Shown here in pieces: positions 1-7,586 of a DNA stretch of 64,000 nucleotides. A program made the translations under genes and the position numbers. Origin of the DNA: Rhodovarius crocodyli (GTDB lineage: Bacteria > Pseudomonadota > Alphaproteobacteria > Acetobacterales > Acetobacteraceae). The stretch is taken from assembly GCA_945901085.1 (NCBI GenBank), contig CAMDJV010000010.1:1-64000 (forward strand). Reading direction: 5' to 3'. Position 1 is the first letter of the stretch. Each line of letters opens with the position of its first letter. The notes beneath the pieces were generated by a model. The model ran no database searches. It worked only from the letters and a program-made list of their open reading frames with translations, and was not told where the DNA came from.

Positions 1-3000
1 GTGCCGGCCTTCACCGCCTTGAAGCCGCCCGATGCCTTGCGGTTCAGCAGCCGCTCGCGCAGCCGGCCGAAGAAGGAGCGCTCCTGGATCTTCTTCTCGT
101 CGTCACGGTCCTTGGCGAGGCGCTCGATCTCGGCGCGGTCAATGGCGCTCGCGCGCTCATCCTTATCAACGCCACGGCGGTTGAAGACCCGCACATCCAC
201 GATGGTGCCGGCAACGCCAGGCGGCAGGCGCAGCGAGGTGTCGCGCACGTCCGACGCCTTTTCGCCGAAGATGGCGCGCAGGAGCTTTTCCTCCGGCGTC
301 ATCGGGCTCTCACCCTTCGGCGTGACCTTGCCGACCAAAATATCGCCTGGGTTCACCTCGGCGCCGACATAGACAATGCCGGCCTCGTCCAGACTGCGAA
401 GGGCCTCCTCGCCGACATTCGGAATATCGCGAGAAATTTCCTCCCGGCCCAGCTTGGTGTCGCGCGCCATCACTTCGAATTCTTCGATGTGGATGGAGGT
501 AAACACGTCATCGCGCGCGATGCGCTCGCTGATCAGGATCGAATCTTCGAAATTATAGCCATTCCAAGGCATGAAGGCGACGAGCACATTGCGGCCCAGC
601 GCCAATTCGCCCAGCTCGGTCGAGGGGCCATCGGCGATGATCTCGCCCTGGCGCACCGCATCACCCACCTTCACCAGCGGGCGCTGGTTGATGCAGGTGC
701 TCTGGTTGGAGCGCATGAATTTGCGCAGACGGTAGATATCCACGCCGCGCGTCGTGCCATCATCGCCGGTGGCCCGCACCACGATACGCGCGCCATCGAT
801 CTGGTCCACCACGCCGTCGCGCCGGGCGACGATGGCCGCACCGCTGTCACGCGCCACCGCCGCTTCCATGCCGGTGCCCACAAGAGGCGCATCGGATTTG
901 ATCAGCGGCACCGCCTGGCGCTGCATGTTGGAGCCCATCAGCGCGCGGTTGGCGTCGTCATTCTCCAGGAAGGGAATGAGGGCCGCGGCCACCGAGACCA
1001 ACTGCTTGGGCGAGACGTCAATGGCCGTCACTTCCTCGGGCTTCACCAGCCGGAAGTCACCACCTTGGCGCACGCTCACCAGGTCCGACAGGAACTCACC
1101 CGTCGCGGCATCAACATGCGCATCCGCCTGGGCAACCACCAAGCGCTCCTCCTCCATGGCGGAGAGATAGCGCGGCTCGCCGACGATCTTGCCATCCTTC
1201 ACCAGGCGGTAAGGCGTTTCGATGAAGCCGTATTTATTGACCTTGGCGAAGGTGGCCAGGCTATTGATCAGGCCGATATTCGGCCCTTCCGGCGTTTCGA
1301 TCGGGCAGATGCGGCCGTAATGGGTGGCGTGCACGTCGCGCACCTCGAAGCCTGCGCGCTCCCGCGTCAGGCCGCCTGGCCCCAACGCCGACAGGCGGCG
1401 CTTATGGGTGACCTCCGAAAGCGGATTGGTCTGGTCCATGAACTGGCTGAGCTGCGAGGAGCCGAAGAACTCGCGCACCGCCGCCGCCGCCGGCTTGGCG
1501 TTGATCAGGTCATGCGGCATGACGGTGTCGATATCGACCGAGCCCATGCGCTCCTTGATCGCGCGCTCCATCCGCAGCAGGCCCAGGCGGTACTGGTTCT
1601 CCATCAACTCGCCCACCGAGCGCACGCGGCGATTGCCAAGATTGTCGATATCGTCGATCGAGCCCTTGCCGTCCTTCAACTCCTGCAGCGTCTTCACGGT
1701 GGAAATGATGTCCATCCGGCGCAGCGTGCGCTGGGTGTCCGGCACCTCATCGAGCGAGAAGCCCAGGCGCATATTCATCTTCACCCGGCCGACGCTGGAG
1801 AGGTCATAGCGCTCCATGTCGAAGAACAGGCCCTTGAACAGGGTCTCAGCGGTTTCCGGCGTGGGCGGCTCGCCCGGACGCATGACGCGGTAGATATCCA
1901 TCAGCGCTTCGTCACGGTTGGAGTTCTTGTCCACCATGATCGTGTTGCGCATCCACGGACCGACGGATTGGTCGATGGCCAGCGTCGGCAACTCATCGAT
2001 GCCCGCCTCTTCCATCGCCGCCAGCTTGGCCTCAGACAGCTCCTCGCCGGCCTCGATCCAGATTTCGCCGGTCTCCAGGTTGACGATATCCTCAGCCATG
2101 AAGCGGCCCAGCAAATCTGCACGGCCCACCAGCACCTCGGTCGTGCCCGCCTCGACGATCTTGCGCGCGGCGCGCGGCGTCATCTTCACGTCCTTATCGG
2201 CCACCACGGCGCCGGTCTTGGCGTCGATCAGCGGCTCGAGCAGCTTGATGCCCTTGAAGCTCTCAGGGTCGAAGCTGCGGGCCCAACCCTTGGGCAGGCG
2301 GTTGAAGGCGACCTTGCCGTAGAAATAGGTCAGCATCTCCTCGGCATCCATGCCGCGGATTTCGCCAGGCTCCAGCTCACGCCCCGCGGCGCGCGCGGTG
2401 TCGCGCTTGGCCTCGGTGGCCTCGCTGTCCAGCGCATAAAGTAAGGTGGAGGCCGGCAGCTTGCGCTTGCGGTCGATGCGAACGTAGCAAATATCCTTGG
2501 CATCGAACTCGAAATCGAGCCAGGAGCCGCGATAGGGGATCACCCGCGCGGCAAAGAGATACTTGCCCGAAGAATGGGTCTTGCCCTTGTCATGGTCAAA
2601 AAAGACGCCCGGCGAGCGGTGCATCTGCGAGACAATCACCCGCTCAGTGCCATTGACGATGAAGGTGCCGTTATCCGTCATGAGCGGCATATCGCCCATA
2701 TAGACATCCTGCTCCTTGATGTCGCGGATCGAGCGGCTGCCGGTGTCTTCGTCAATATCCCATACGATGAGACGAAGGCGCAGCTTCAGGGGCGCCGCAT
2801 AGGTCAGGCCGCGCTGAATGCACTCTTCCACATCGTATTTCGGCTCCTCCAACTCGTACTGGACAAATTCCAGCCGGCCGCGGCCACCAAAATCATCGAT
2901 CGGGAAGACGGATTTGAAGACTTCCTGCAGGCCGGTATGCGTCCGCTTATCGGGATGCACCTCCATTTGCAGGAAATGGGCGTAAGAGGAACGCTGCACG

Positions 3001-3095
3001 TCGATCAGGTTCGGCATCGGCGCGACCTCGGGCAAACGGCCGAAGCTCTTGCGGATGCGCTTGCTGCCCGTGAACGGCTTGTTGATGGCGTTCAT
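1..3095 (-). CDS. rpoB: RNA polymerase subunit beta, partial (C-terminus off the left edge)
   Basis: Beta subunit of DNA-dependent RNA polymerase; together with beta' it forms the catalytic core of transcription. An open frame runs from the ATG at 3095 to the window edge, about 1031 codons, compared with roughly 1350-1390 for the whole protein, so the C-terminal quarter is missing. The N-terminus reads [20 protein letters not shown], a typical alphaproteobacterial beta start. The rifampicin region lies at about 1325-1475 and contains [18 protein letters not shown] followed by [13 protein letters not shown]; the usual resistance positions (Gln, Asp, His, Ser) are wild type. It is the last visible gene of the rplK operon, 194 nt downstream of rplL, and rpoC is expected beyond the edge. 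No frame break is seen. Confidence 0.97.
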   Translation of the reverse strand, partial: MNAINKPFTGSKRIRKSFGRLPEVAPMPNLIDVQRSSYAHFLQMEVHPDKRTHTGLQEVFKSVFPIDDFGGRGRLEFVQYELEEPKYDVEECIQRGLTYAAPLKLRLRLIVWDIDEDTGSRSIRDIKEQDVYMGDMPLMTDNGTFIVNGTERVIVSQMHRSPGVFFDHDKGKTHSSGKYLFAARVIPYRGSWLDFEFDAKDICYVRIDRKRKLPASTLLYALDSEATEAKRDTARAAGRELEPGEIRGMDAEEMLTYFYGKVAFNRLPKGWARSFDPESFKGIKLLEPLIDAKTGAVVADKDVKMTPRAARKIVEAGTTEVLVGRADLLGRFMAEDIVNLETGEIWIEAGEELSEAKLAAMEEAGIDELPTLAIDQSVGPWMRNTIMVDKNSNRDEALMDIYRVMRPGEPPTPETAETLFKGLFFDMERYDLSSVGRVKMNMRLGFSLDEVPDTQRTLRRMDIISTVKTLQELKDGKGSIDDIDNLGNRRVRSVGELMENQYRLGLLRMERAIKERMGSVDIDTVMPHDLINAKPAAAAVREFFGSSQLSQFMDQTNPLSEVTHKRRLSALGPGGLTRERAGFEVRDVHATHYGRICPIETPEGPNIGLINSLATFAKVNKYGFIETPYRLVKDGKIVGEPRYLSAMEEERLVVAQADAHVDAATGEFLSDLVSVRQGGDFRLVKPEEVTAIDVSPKQLVSVAAALIPFLENDDANRALMGSNMQRQAVPLIKSDAPLVGTGMEAAVARDSGAAIVARRDGVVDQIDGARIVVRATGDDGTTRGVDIYRLRKFMRSNQSTCINQRPLVKVGDAVRQGEIIADGPSTELGELALGRNVLVAFMPWNGYNFEDSILISERIARDDVFTSIHIEEFEVMARDTKLGREEISRDIPNVGEEALRSLDEAGIVYVGAEVNPGDILVGKVTPKGESPMTPEEKLLRAIFGEKASDVRDTSLRLPPGVAGTIVDVRVFNRRGVDKDERASAIDRAEIERLAKDRDDEKKIQERSFFGRLRERLLNRKASGGFKAVKAG

Positions 3096-3289
3096 GCCTG
3101 TTCAGCTTCCCAATCTGGCGGCCCCATCGGCACGTAACCGACAAGCCCGCGATGACAATGCCCTGTGCGGAACCGCAAAGAGCGCAAAACGCCGAGAGGG
3201 GCGAGAACCGTTGCCGATCCCCGCCCATTCCCGGCTCAGTTCAGCCCGGCCACCTTGCGGCGGCCGGAAGCACCATCCCGAAGGATGGA

Positions 3290-3664
3290 TTACTTGACCT
3301 CGACCTTGGCGCCGTTCTCTTCCAGCACCTTCTTAATCTTGTCGGCCTCGTCCTTCGACACCGACTCCTTCACGGTCTTGGGCGCGCCCTCGACCAGGTC
3401 CTTGGCTTCCTTCAGGCCCAGGCCGGTGATGGTGCGGATTTCCTTGATCACGTTGATCTTTTTGTCGCCAGCGGCGGCGAGGATCACGGTGAACTCGGTC
3501 TGGACTTCGGCAGGTGCGGCAGCGGCGACCGGACCAGCAGCGGCAACAGCCACCGGCGCGGCGGCGGAGACGCCCCACTTTTCTTCCAGCATCTTGGAGA
3601 GCTCAGCAGCCTCCAAAACGGTCAGGCTGGACAGCTCGTCCACAAGCTTTGCAAGATCGGCCAT
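3290..3664 (-). CDS. rplL: 50S ribosomal protein L7/L12
   Basis: L7/L12 forms the flexible stalk dimers of the large subunit that recruit translation factors. The 124-residue product has the normal length. It shows an N-terminal dimerisation helix pair ([20 protein letters not shown]), an Ala/Val/Pro-rich hinge at about residues 35-55 and the conserved C-terminal domain with [16 protein letters not shown]. It starts at the ATG at 3664 behind a GGGGA-type ribosome site. It follows rplJ by 83 nt and precedes rpoB by 194 nt in the same operon, the usual arrangement. The hinge is very rich in Ala, as is common in high-GC organisms. Confidence 0.98.
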   Translation of the reverse strand: MADLAKLVDELSSLTVLEAAELSKMLEEKWGVSAAAPVAVAAAGPVAAAAPAEVQTEFTVILAAAGDKKINVIKEIRTITGLGLKEAKDLVEGAPKTVKESVSKDEADKIKKVLEENGAKVEVK

Positions 3665-3747
3665 GATGTATATCCCCTAAATAATCGCTTGACTTGATGA
3701 TTGCAACCCCATCAGGCGAATCCCGATGGAGCGATTCGACTTCCCGA

Positions 3748-4263
3748 CTATGCGGCGTCCCGATCGGCATATGCCTTGAACACCCGCGCCAGCTGCCCAC
3801 CAGGTGCCTGAAGCACCGAGGCGATGCGCGATGCCGGGGTCTGAATCATGCCCAGCAGCGACGCGCGCAGCGTTTCGAGCGAGGGAAGCTCGGCCAGCGC
3901 CTTAATACCATTGGCATCAAGCAACTGATTACCGAGCGCCCCGCCCAGGATCACGAACTTGTCGTTCCCCTTGGCGAACTCCACGGCGGTCTTGGCCACG
4001 GCAACAGGATCACTCGACCACGCAAGCGCGGTCGGGCCCTTCAGCAGCGGCGAAATGCCCTGGAAACGGGTGCCGTCGAGGGCGCGCATGGCCAGGCGGT
4101 TCTTCGCGACCTTGTACGTCGCGCCATTCGCCTTCATCCGGCGCCGAAGATCATCCACCGCCGCCACAGTCAGGCCCGCATTGCGGCCCACCAGGACGAA
4201 AGAGGTTTCCCCGAACACCGTGGCGAGCGACGCGACGAAGTCGCGCTTTTCCGTCCGTTCCAC
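3748..4263 (-). CDS. rplJ: 50S ribosomal protein L10
   Basis: L10 anchors the L7/L12 stalk to 23S rRNA and, with L12, commonly represses its own mRNA. The product is 171 residues, the normal size, beginning MERTEKRDFVASLATVFGE. The start codon is GTG at 4263, chosen because GTAGGAGA sits at the correct distance upstream and because this is where L10 homologues begin. The 293-nt spacer upstream (4264-4556) has the position and composition of an L10 leader. The gene lies between rplA and rplL in the conserved operon order. Confidence 0.97.
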   Translation of the reverse strand: MERTEKRDFVASLATVFGETSFVLVGRNAGLTVAAVDDLRRRMKANGATYKVAKNRLAMRALDGTRFQGISPLLKGPTALAWSSDPVAVAKTAVEFAKGNDKFVILGGALGNQLLDANGIKALAELPSLETLRASLLGMIQTPASRIASVLQAPGGQLARVFKAYADRDAA

Positions 4264-4556
4264 GTGCAGTCTCCTACGGTGGCCCTTGCCCCTCTCGGAG
4301 GTCGGGCCGGTTCACACGCGGGCAGCGCCACCTTCCGGCAGCGCCACCCATGGTTCGCCTGTCTTTGAATGCAAAGCCGGAAGCCCAAGCCAAACGACGG
4401 GGATCACACCCCGGCAATTGTCATGGCGCCCCGCCTCCCGCGTGCGGTGAGGTTAACCCACCCTTATGGAGCCAAGCCCCACATGCGATCTTTGACAGGT
4501 CGGGCAGGGGATAACCCCTACCCTGCGCACACCCCAAAAAAGGGTGTGAATTTCAA
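4264..4556 (-). promoter_or_regulatory. Probable L10 leader (autoregulatory rplJ mRNA leader)
   Basis: This 293-nt spacer between rplA and rplJ contains no credible gene. Read on the minus strand it carries an initial hairpin (CACACCC / GGGTGTG stem with an all-T loop, about 4525-4548), several GC-rich inverted segments and, just before the rplJ start, a GGGCAAGGGCCACCGTAGGA block typical of the proteobacterial L10 leader that L10-L12 binds. It is assigned from position and this 3' signature; the fold was not computed. Confidence 0.6.
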
Positions 4557-5252
4557 TCAGGCGCTGAGCGTGGTCAGGTCCACCTTCACGCCAGCACCCA
4601 TCGAGGAGCTGACAGCAACCTTCTTCACGTAATTGCCCTTGGCACCGCTCGGCCGCGCCTTCTGGATCGCGTCGATAAAGGAACGCGCATTCTCCAGCAG
4701 CTTCTCAGCCGGGAAAGAAGCCTTGCCGATACCGGCATGGACAATGCCCGCCTTCTCGGCCCGGAACTCAACCTGGCCGCCCTTGGCCGCGGTCACCGCG
4801 CCCTTGACATCCATGGTCACCGTGCCCAAGCGCGGGTTCGGCATCAGGTTGCGCGGGCCGAGGATCTTACCAAGCCGGCCAACCAGCGCCATCATGTCCG
4901 GCGTTGCAATGCAACGGTCGAACTCGATCTTGCCCTCCTGCACCGCGGCAGCGAGATCATCCGCACCCACCACATCGGCACCAGCAGCACGCGCCTCATC
5001 AGCCTTCGGACCGCGGGCGAAAACGCCCACGCGAACAGTCTTACCCGTGCCATTGGGCATTCCAATCACGCCGCGAACCATCTGGTCCGCATGGCGCGGG
5101 TCAACACCCAAATTCATCGCAATCTCGATGGTCTCATCGAACTTGGCCTTGGCATTGTCCTTCACCAGAGCAATGGCATCGGCGAGGGCATAAGCCTTCT
5201 GCGCATCCACAGCAGCCGTAACGACCTTCATGCGCTTGGTTTGCTTTGCCAT
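4557..5252 (-). CDS. rplA: 50S ribosomal protein L1
   Basis: L1 binds 23S rRNA at the mobile L1 stalk near the E site and acts as a translational repressor of the L11-L1 mRNA in many bacteria. The 231-residue protein has the normal length and begins [11 protein letters not shown]. It contains the recognisable blocks [19 protein letters not shown] and [20 protein letters not shown]. The ATG at 5252 follows the rplK stop by 4 nt, so the two are translationally linked. There are no anomalies. Confidence 0.98.
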   Translation of the reverse strand: MAKQTKRMKVVTAAVDAQKAYALADAIALVKDNAKAKFDETIEIAMNLGVDPRHADQMVRGVIGMPNGTGKTVRVGVFARGPKADEARAAGADVVGADDLAAAVQEGKIEFDRCIATPDMMALVGRLGKILGPRNLMPNPRLGTVTMDVKGAVTAAKGGQVEFRAEKAGIVHAGIGKASFPAEKLLENARSFIDAIQKARPSGAKGNYVKKVAVSSSMGAGVKVDLTTLSA

Positions 5253-5256
5253 AATC

Positions 5257-5691
5257 TTAACCCTCCACCACAGTCATGCCCATGGCGCGGGCAGACCCGG
5301 CCAATTGACGCACGGCACTGTCAATGCTGGTGCAATTCATGTCCTTCATCTTCACCTTGGCAATCTCCGCCAGCTGAGACTTCGACACGCGCCCAACCAC
5401 AGGCCCCTTGCCCGGAGTGGTGCTGCCCTTCTCAATCTTCGCTGCCTTCAGCAGGAAGTAAGTGTTCGGCGGGGTCTTGGTGATGAAGGAAAATGTACGG
5501 TCCGAAAACGCAGTGATGACCACAGGCGTCGGCGTGCCCGGCTCCATCTGCTGCGTCGCCGCATTGAATTCCTTGACGAACTGCATGATGTTCAGGCCGC
5601 GCTGACCCAGCGCCGGACCAACCGGCGGCGAAGGATTGGCCTTGCCCGCAGGAATCTGCAGCTTGATATAGCCGATAATCTTCTTGGCCAA
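5257..5691 (-). CDS. rplK: 50S ribosomal protein L11 (TTG start)
   Basis: L11 binds the GTPase-associated centre of 23S rRNA. The mature reading [20 protein letters not shown] begins at a TTG codon at 5691; a GAGGAG ribosome site lies 8 nt upstream and homologues start exactly here. The same frame continues upstream to 5730 (an ATG giving 13 extra residues), but that extension is unlike L11 and overlaps the ribosome site. The product is 144 residues, normal for the family, with the conserved [17 protein letters not shown] block. It is the first gene of the visible operon. A rare start codon on such a highly expressed gene is notable and may relate to autogenous control by L1. Confidence 0.95.
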   Translation of the reverse strand: MAKKIIGYIKLQIPAGKANPSPPVGPALGQRGLNIMQFVKEFNAATQQMEPGTPTPVVITAFSDRTFSFITKTPPNTYFLLKAAKIEKGSTTPGKGPVVGRVSKSQLAEIAKVKMKDMNCTSIDSAVRQLAGSARAMGMTVVEG

Positions 5692-5808
5692 AGGCCATAC
5701 TCCTCTGAAACGCAGAGGCCCGCGGTGCATACGACATAGCGCAGGTCACCCCACCTCTGCCTCCCGCGTTCCCCAATTATGGGCCCCGACACAAGGACGG
5801 GGAGCGGG

Positions 5809-5837
5809 CTTATAGGCCCGGGACAGAGAGGAAGCAA
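5809..5837 (-). promoter_or_regulatory. Putative sigma70-type promoter of the rplK operon
   Basis: On the minus strand TTGCTT (5837-5832) and TATAAG (5814-5809) are separated by exactly 17 nt, about 110 nt upstream of the rplK TTG start. This is the best promoter match in the spacer and implies that rplK is the head of its own transcript. Confidence 0.55.
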
Positions 5838-5840
5838 GAG

Positions 5841-6141
5841 GCGGGGGAAACGAATTTCCCCCGCACCCCCTTTCTTTTATTTTTGACTGTTTTGCCACAA
5901 AACGAGCCAAGGGCGGCGCTTTAATTTTATATTTACAGGCAAGAACGTCGTAGTTTTTATAAATTATTTATTTGATATTAAATATATGTGTTTGATTGTT
6001 TTATATATTTATTTTATTATTTTATAGAATATTTAAAACACGGAATTGTTCGATGCTAATAGGTAATTTATAATCAATAATTATAATCAATAAATAAAAT
6101 AGAAATAAAAAAAGGGGGTCTGGGGGAAATTCATTTCCCCC
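5841..6141. repeat. About 300-bp AT-rich cell with 31-bp terminal inverted repeats
   Basis: The left end is a perfect hairpin (5841-5864, 10-bp stem GCGGGGGAAA, loop CGAA) followed by ACCCCCTTT. The right end, 6111-6141, is AAAGGGGGTCT followed by a hairpin (6122-6141, stem GGGGGAAAT, loop TC). The reverse complement of the right end matches the left end at about 28 of 31 positions. The interior, about 230-240 nt, is strongly AT-rich and non-coding. The form is like a miniature inverted-repeat element; no flanking target duplication was recognised by eye. Its end hairpins resemble the inner hairpins of the composite repeats at 33041, 52115 and 54892. Confidence 0.65.
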
Positions 6142-6158
6142 ATGCTTAAATCCTCTCC

Positions 6159-6839
6159 TCAATCCCCGCGCAGCGCCGCCCCAGCCGCCAGTGGCGCCAA
6201 TGGCAGCGCCGTGGCCACCAGTGCCGCGAGCAGCAGCAGCATGGGTCGCGCGATGGTTTCGTTGGCTGCGGCTTCGATGGCGGCGGCGCCGAAGATCACG
6301 GCGGGGATGGCTAGTGGCAGCACCAGCAGTGGCAGCAGCACGCCGCCGCGTCGTGCGCCCAGTGTCAGTGCGGCCCCGGCTGTGCCGAGCAGTGACAGCA
6401 GGGCCGAGGCCAGGCCGAGTGCCAGCATGGCGGTGCTCCAGGCTTCGGTGGGCAGGTTGAGCATGGCGGCGGCGAGGGGTGTTGCGGCCAGCAGGGGCAG
6501 TCCGGTGGTCAGCCAGTGTCCGCTTGCTTTGGCCAGTGCCAGCAGGGCCGGGTGGAGGCCGCAGAGCAGCAGCAGGTCCAGCGAGCCATCTTCGGCTTCG
6601 CTGCCCCATAGCCGGTCCAGCGGCAGCAGGGCGGCCAGGAGTGCGGCGGCGAGCAGTGCTCCGGGGGCCAGGCGGGCCAGGGTTTCCGGTGCCGGGCCCA
6701 CGCCGAATGGGAAGAGTGCTGCCACCAGCAGGAAGAACAGTACGGCGGCCAGCGCGTCGGCGGGGTGGCGGATGGCGAGGCGCAGTTCGCGCCCCAGCAC
6801 GGCCAGAAAGGCGGAGCGGCCGGTGGTATCGGGGGTCAT
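6159..6839 (-). CDS. ccmB: Heme exporter protein CcmB
   Basis: CcmB is the membrane subunit of the CcmABCD complex, which in System I cytochrome c maturation acts in heme delivery to CcmE. The start ATG at 6839 overlaps the ccmA stop as ATGA, and the resulting 226-residue product has the family length. It shows about six hydrophobic segments and the conserved N-terminal GRELRLAIRHPADAL and DRLWGSEAEDGSLDLLLL blocks; the Asp/Glu-rich motif after the third segment is characteristic. Upstream extension of the frame to 6917 lies inside ccmA and is rejected. Other ccm genes are not in the window. Confidence 0.93.
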   Translation of the reverse strand: MTPDTTGRSAFLAVLGRELRLAIRHPADALAAVLFFLLVAALFPFGVGPAPETLARLAPGALLAAALLAALLPLDRLWGSEAEDGSLDLLLLCGLHPALLALAKASGHWLTTGLPLLAATPLAAAMLNLPTEAWSTAMLALGLASALLSLLGTAGAALTLGARRGGVLLPLLVLPLAIPAVIFGAAAIEAAANETIARPMLLLLAALVATALPLAPLAAGAALRGD

Positions 6840-7429
6840 GACATATCCAATTGCCGTCCATCGGCGATGGGCAGTGGCACATGGGTGGCGGCCAGCACCA
6901 TGCCACCTTGCGCGCAATGGGCCGCGAGCAGGTGGCCGAAGCGGGCGATGGAGGCGGTGTCGAGCCCGACGGTGGGTTCATCGAGCAACCACAGCGCTGC
7001 CGGTGCCAGGGCGAGTCGGGCGATGGCCAGCCGCCGCCTTTGTCCGGCCGAGAGCATGCGGGCCGGCAATTCGGCCAGCGGTGCCAGGGCCATGCTGCCC
7101 AGTGCTGCGTCCACATCGCCGCCTGCCAGCGCGGCGTGGAAGGCCAGGTTCTCGCGGACGGAGAGTGCCGGTTTCAGCGCATCGAGATGGCCCAGGTAGC
7201 GCAGCCGCGCGGCATGGGCGGGTGTGTCCTGGCGGATATCCTCGCCGGCCCAGAGCACGCGCCCTGCGGCTGGCGGCAGCAGCCCGGCCAGCACCCGCAG
7301 CAGTGACGATTTGCCGGCGCCATTGGGGCCGAGCAGTGCCACTGCCTCACCCGCCTTCAGGCTGAAGGAGAGGCCGGCGAAGACCGCCCGTTCCCCCCGC
7401 CAGCATGCCAGATCCTCAACCCGCAGCAC
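6836..7429 (-). CDS. ccmA: Heme exporter ATP-binding protein CcmA
   Basis: CcmA is the ATPase of the CcmABCD complex and powers release of holo-CcmE for cytochrome c maturation. From the GTG at 7429 (MLRVEDLACWRGERA) the product is 197 residues, the family size; the 72 codons upstream in frame are unlike CcmA and would fill the divergent promoter region. Walker A is GPNGAGKSS at about residues 34-42, the signature is LSAGQRRR, and Walker B is LWLLDEPT. A run of Gs lies just upstream as a possible ribosome site. It is translationally coupled to ccmB and divergent from acnA. Confidence 0.93.
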   Translation of the reverse strand: MLRVEDLACWRGERAVFAGLSFSLKAGEAVALLGPNGAGKSSLLRVLAGLLPPAAGRVLWAGEDIRQDTPAHAARLRYLGHLDALKPALSVRENLAFHAALAGGDVDAALGSMALAPLAELPARMLSAGQRRRLAIARLALAPAALWLLDEPTVGLDTASIARFGHLLAAHCAQGGMVLAATHVPLPIADGRQLDMS

Positions 7430-7524
7430 CTGCCACCCCCCGTTATCGCCAAGGTCGTAACACGAAACCGCAGAACGCCAAGCGACAGGGCCAAAATCGG
7501 CGCTGTTTAGCCCCCGGCGCACCC

Positions 7525-7553
7525 TTGGTGGGGCTCTTACTCCATGCTTTAAC
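7525..7553 (+). promoter_or_regulatory. Weak candidate promoter of acnA
   Basis: TTGGTG (7525-7530) and TTTAAC (7548-7553) are 17 nt apart, 33 nt before the acnA ATG. The match to sigma70 boxes is modest, and other sites in this 157-nt divergent spacer are possible. Confidence 0.3.
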
Positions 7554-7586
7554 GCCCACTCAAGGCAAAGAGGACCTCGCAGAACC

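Larger units (their letters stand above)
5692..6158. other. Gene-free spacer between rplK and ccmB
   Basis: These 467 nt separate rplK from ccmB, both transcribed on the minus strand. They hold the rplK promoter (5809-5837) and an AT-rich cell bounded by inverted repeats (5841-6141). The secE-nusG pair that precedes rplK in many bacteria is absent, and no open frame of substance lies here. The middle, about 5920-6115, is strongly AT-rich against the high-GC background. Confidence 0.8.

Noticed and set aside
489-2444. Long plus-strand open frame (651 codons) across rpoB
   Set aside because: It is antisense to rpoB, whose minus-strand translation is unmistakable. High-GC third positions keep the opposite frame open.
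1-3095. Rifampicin-resistance change in rpoB
   Set aside because: The region at about 1325-1475 reads wild type at the usual positions.
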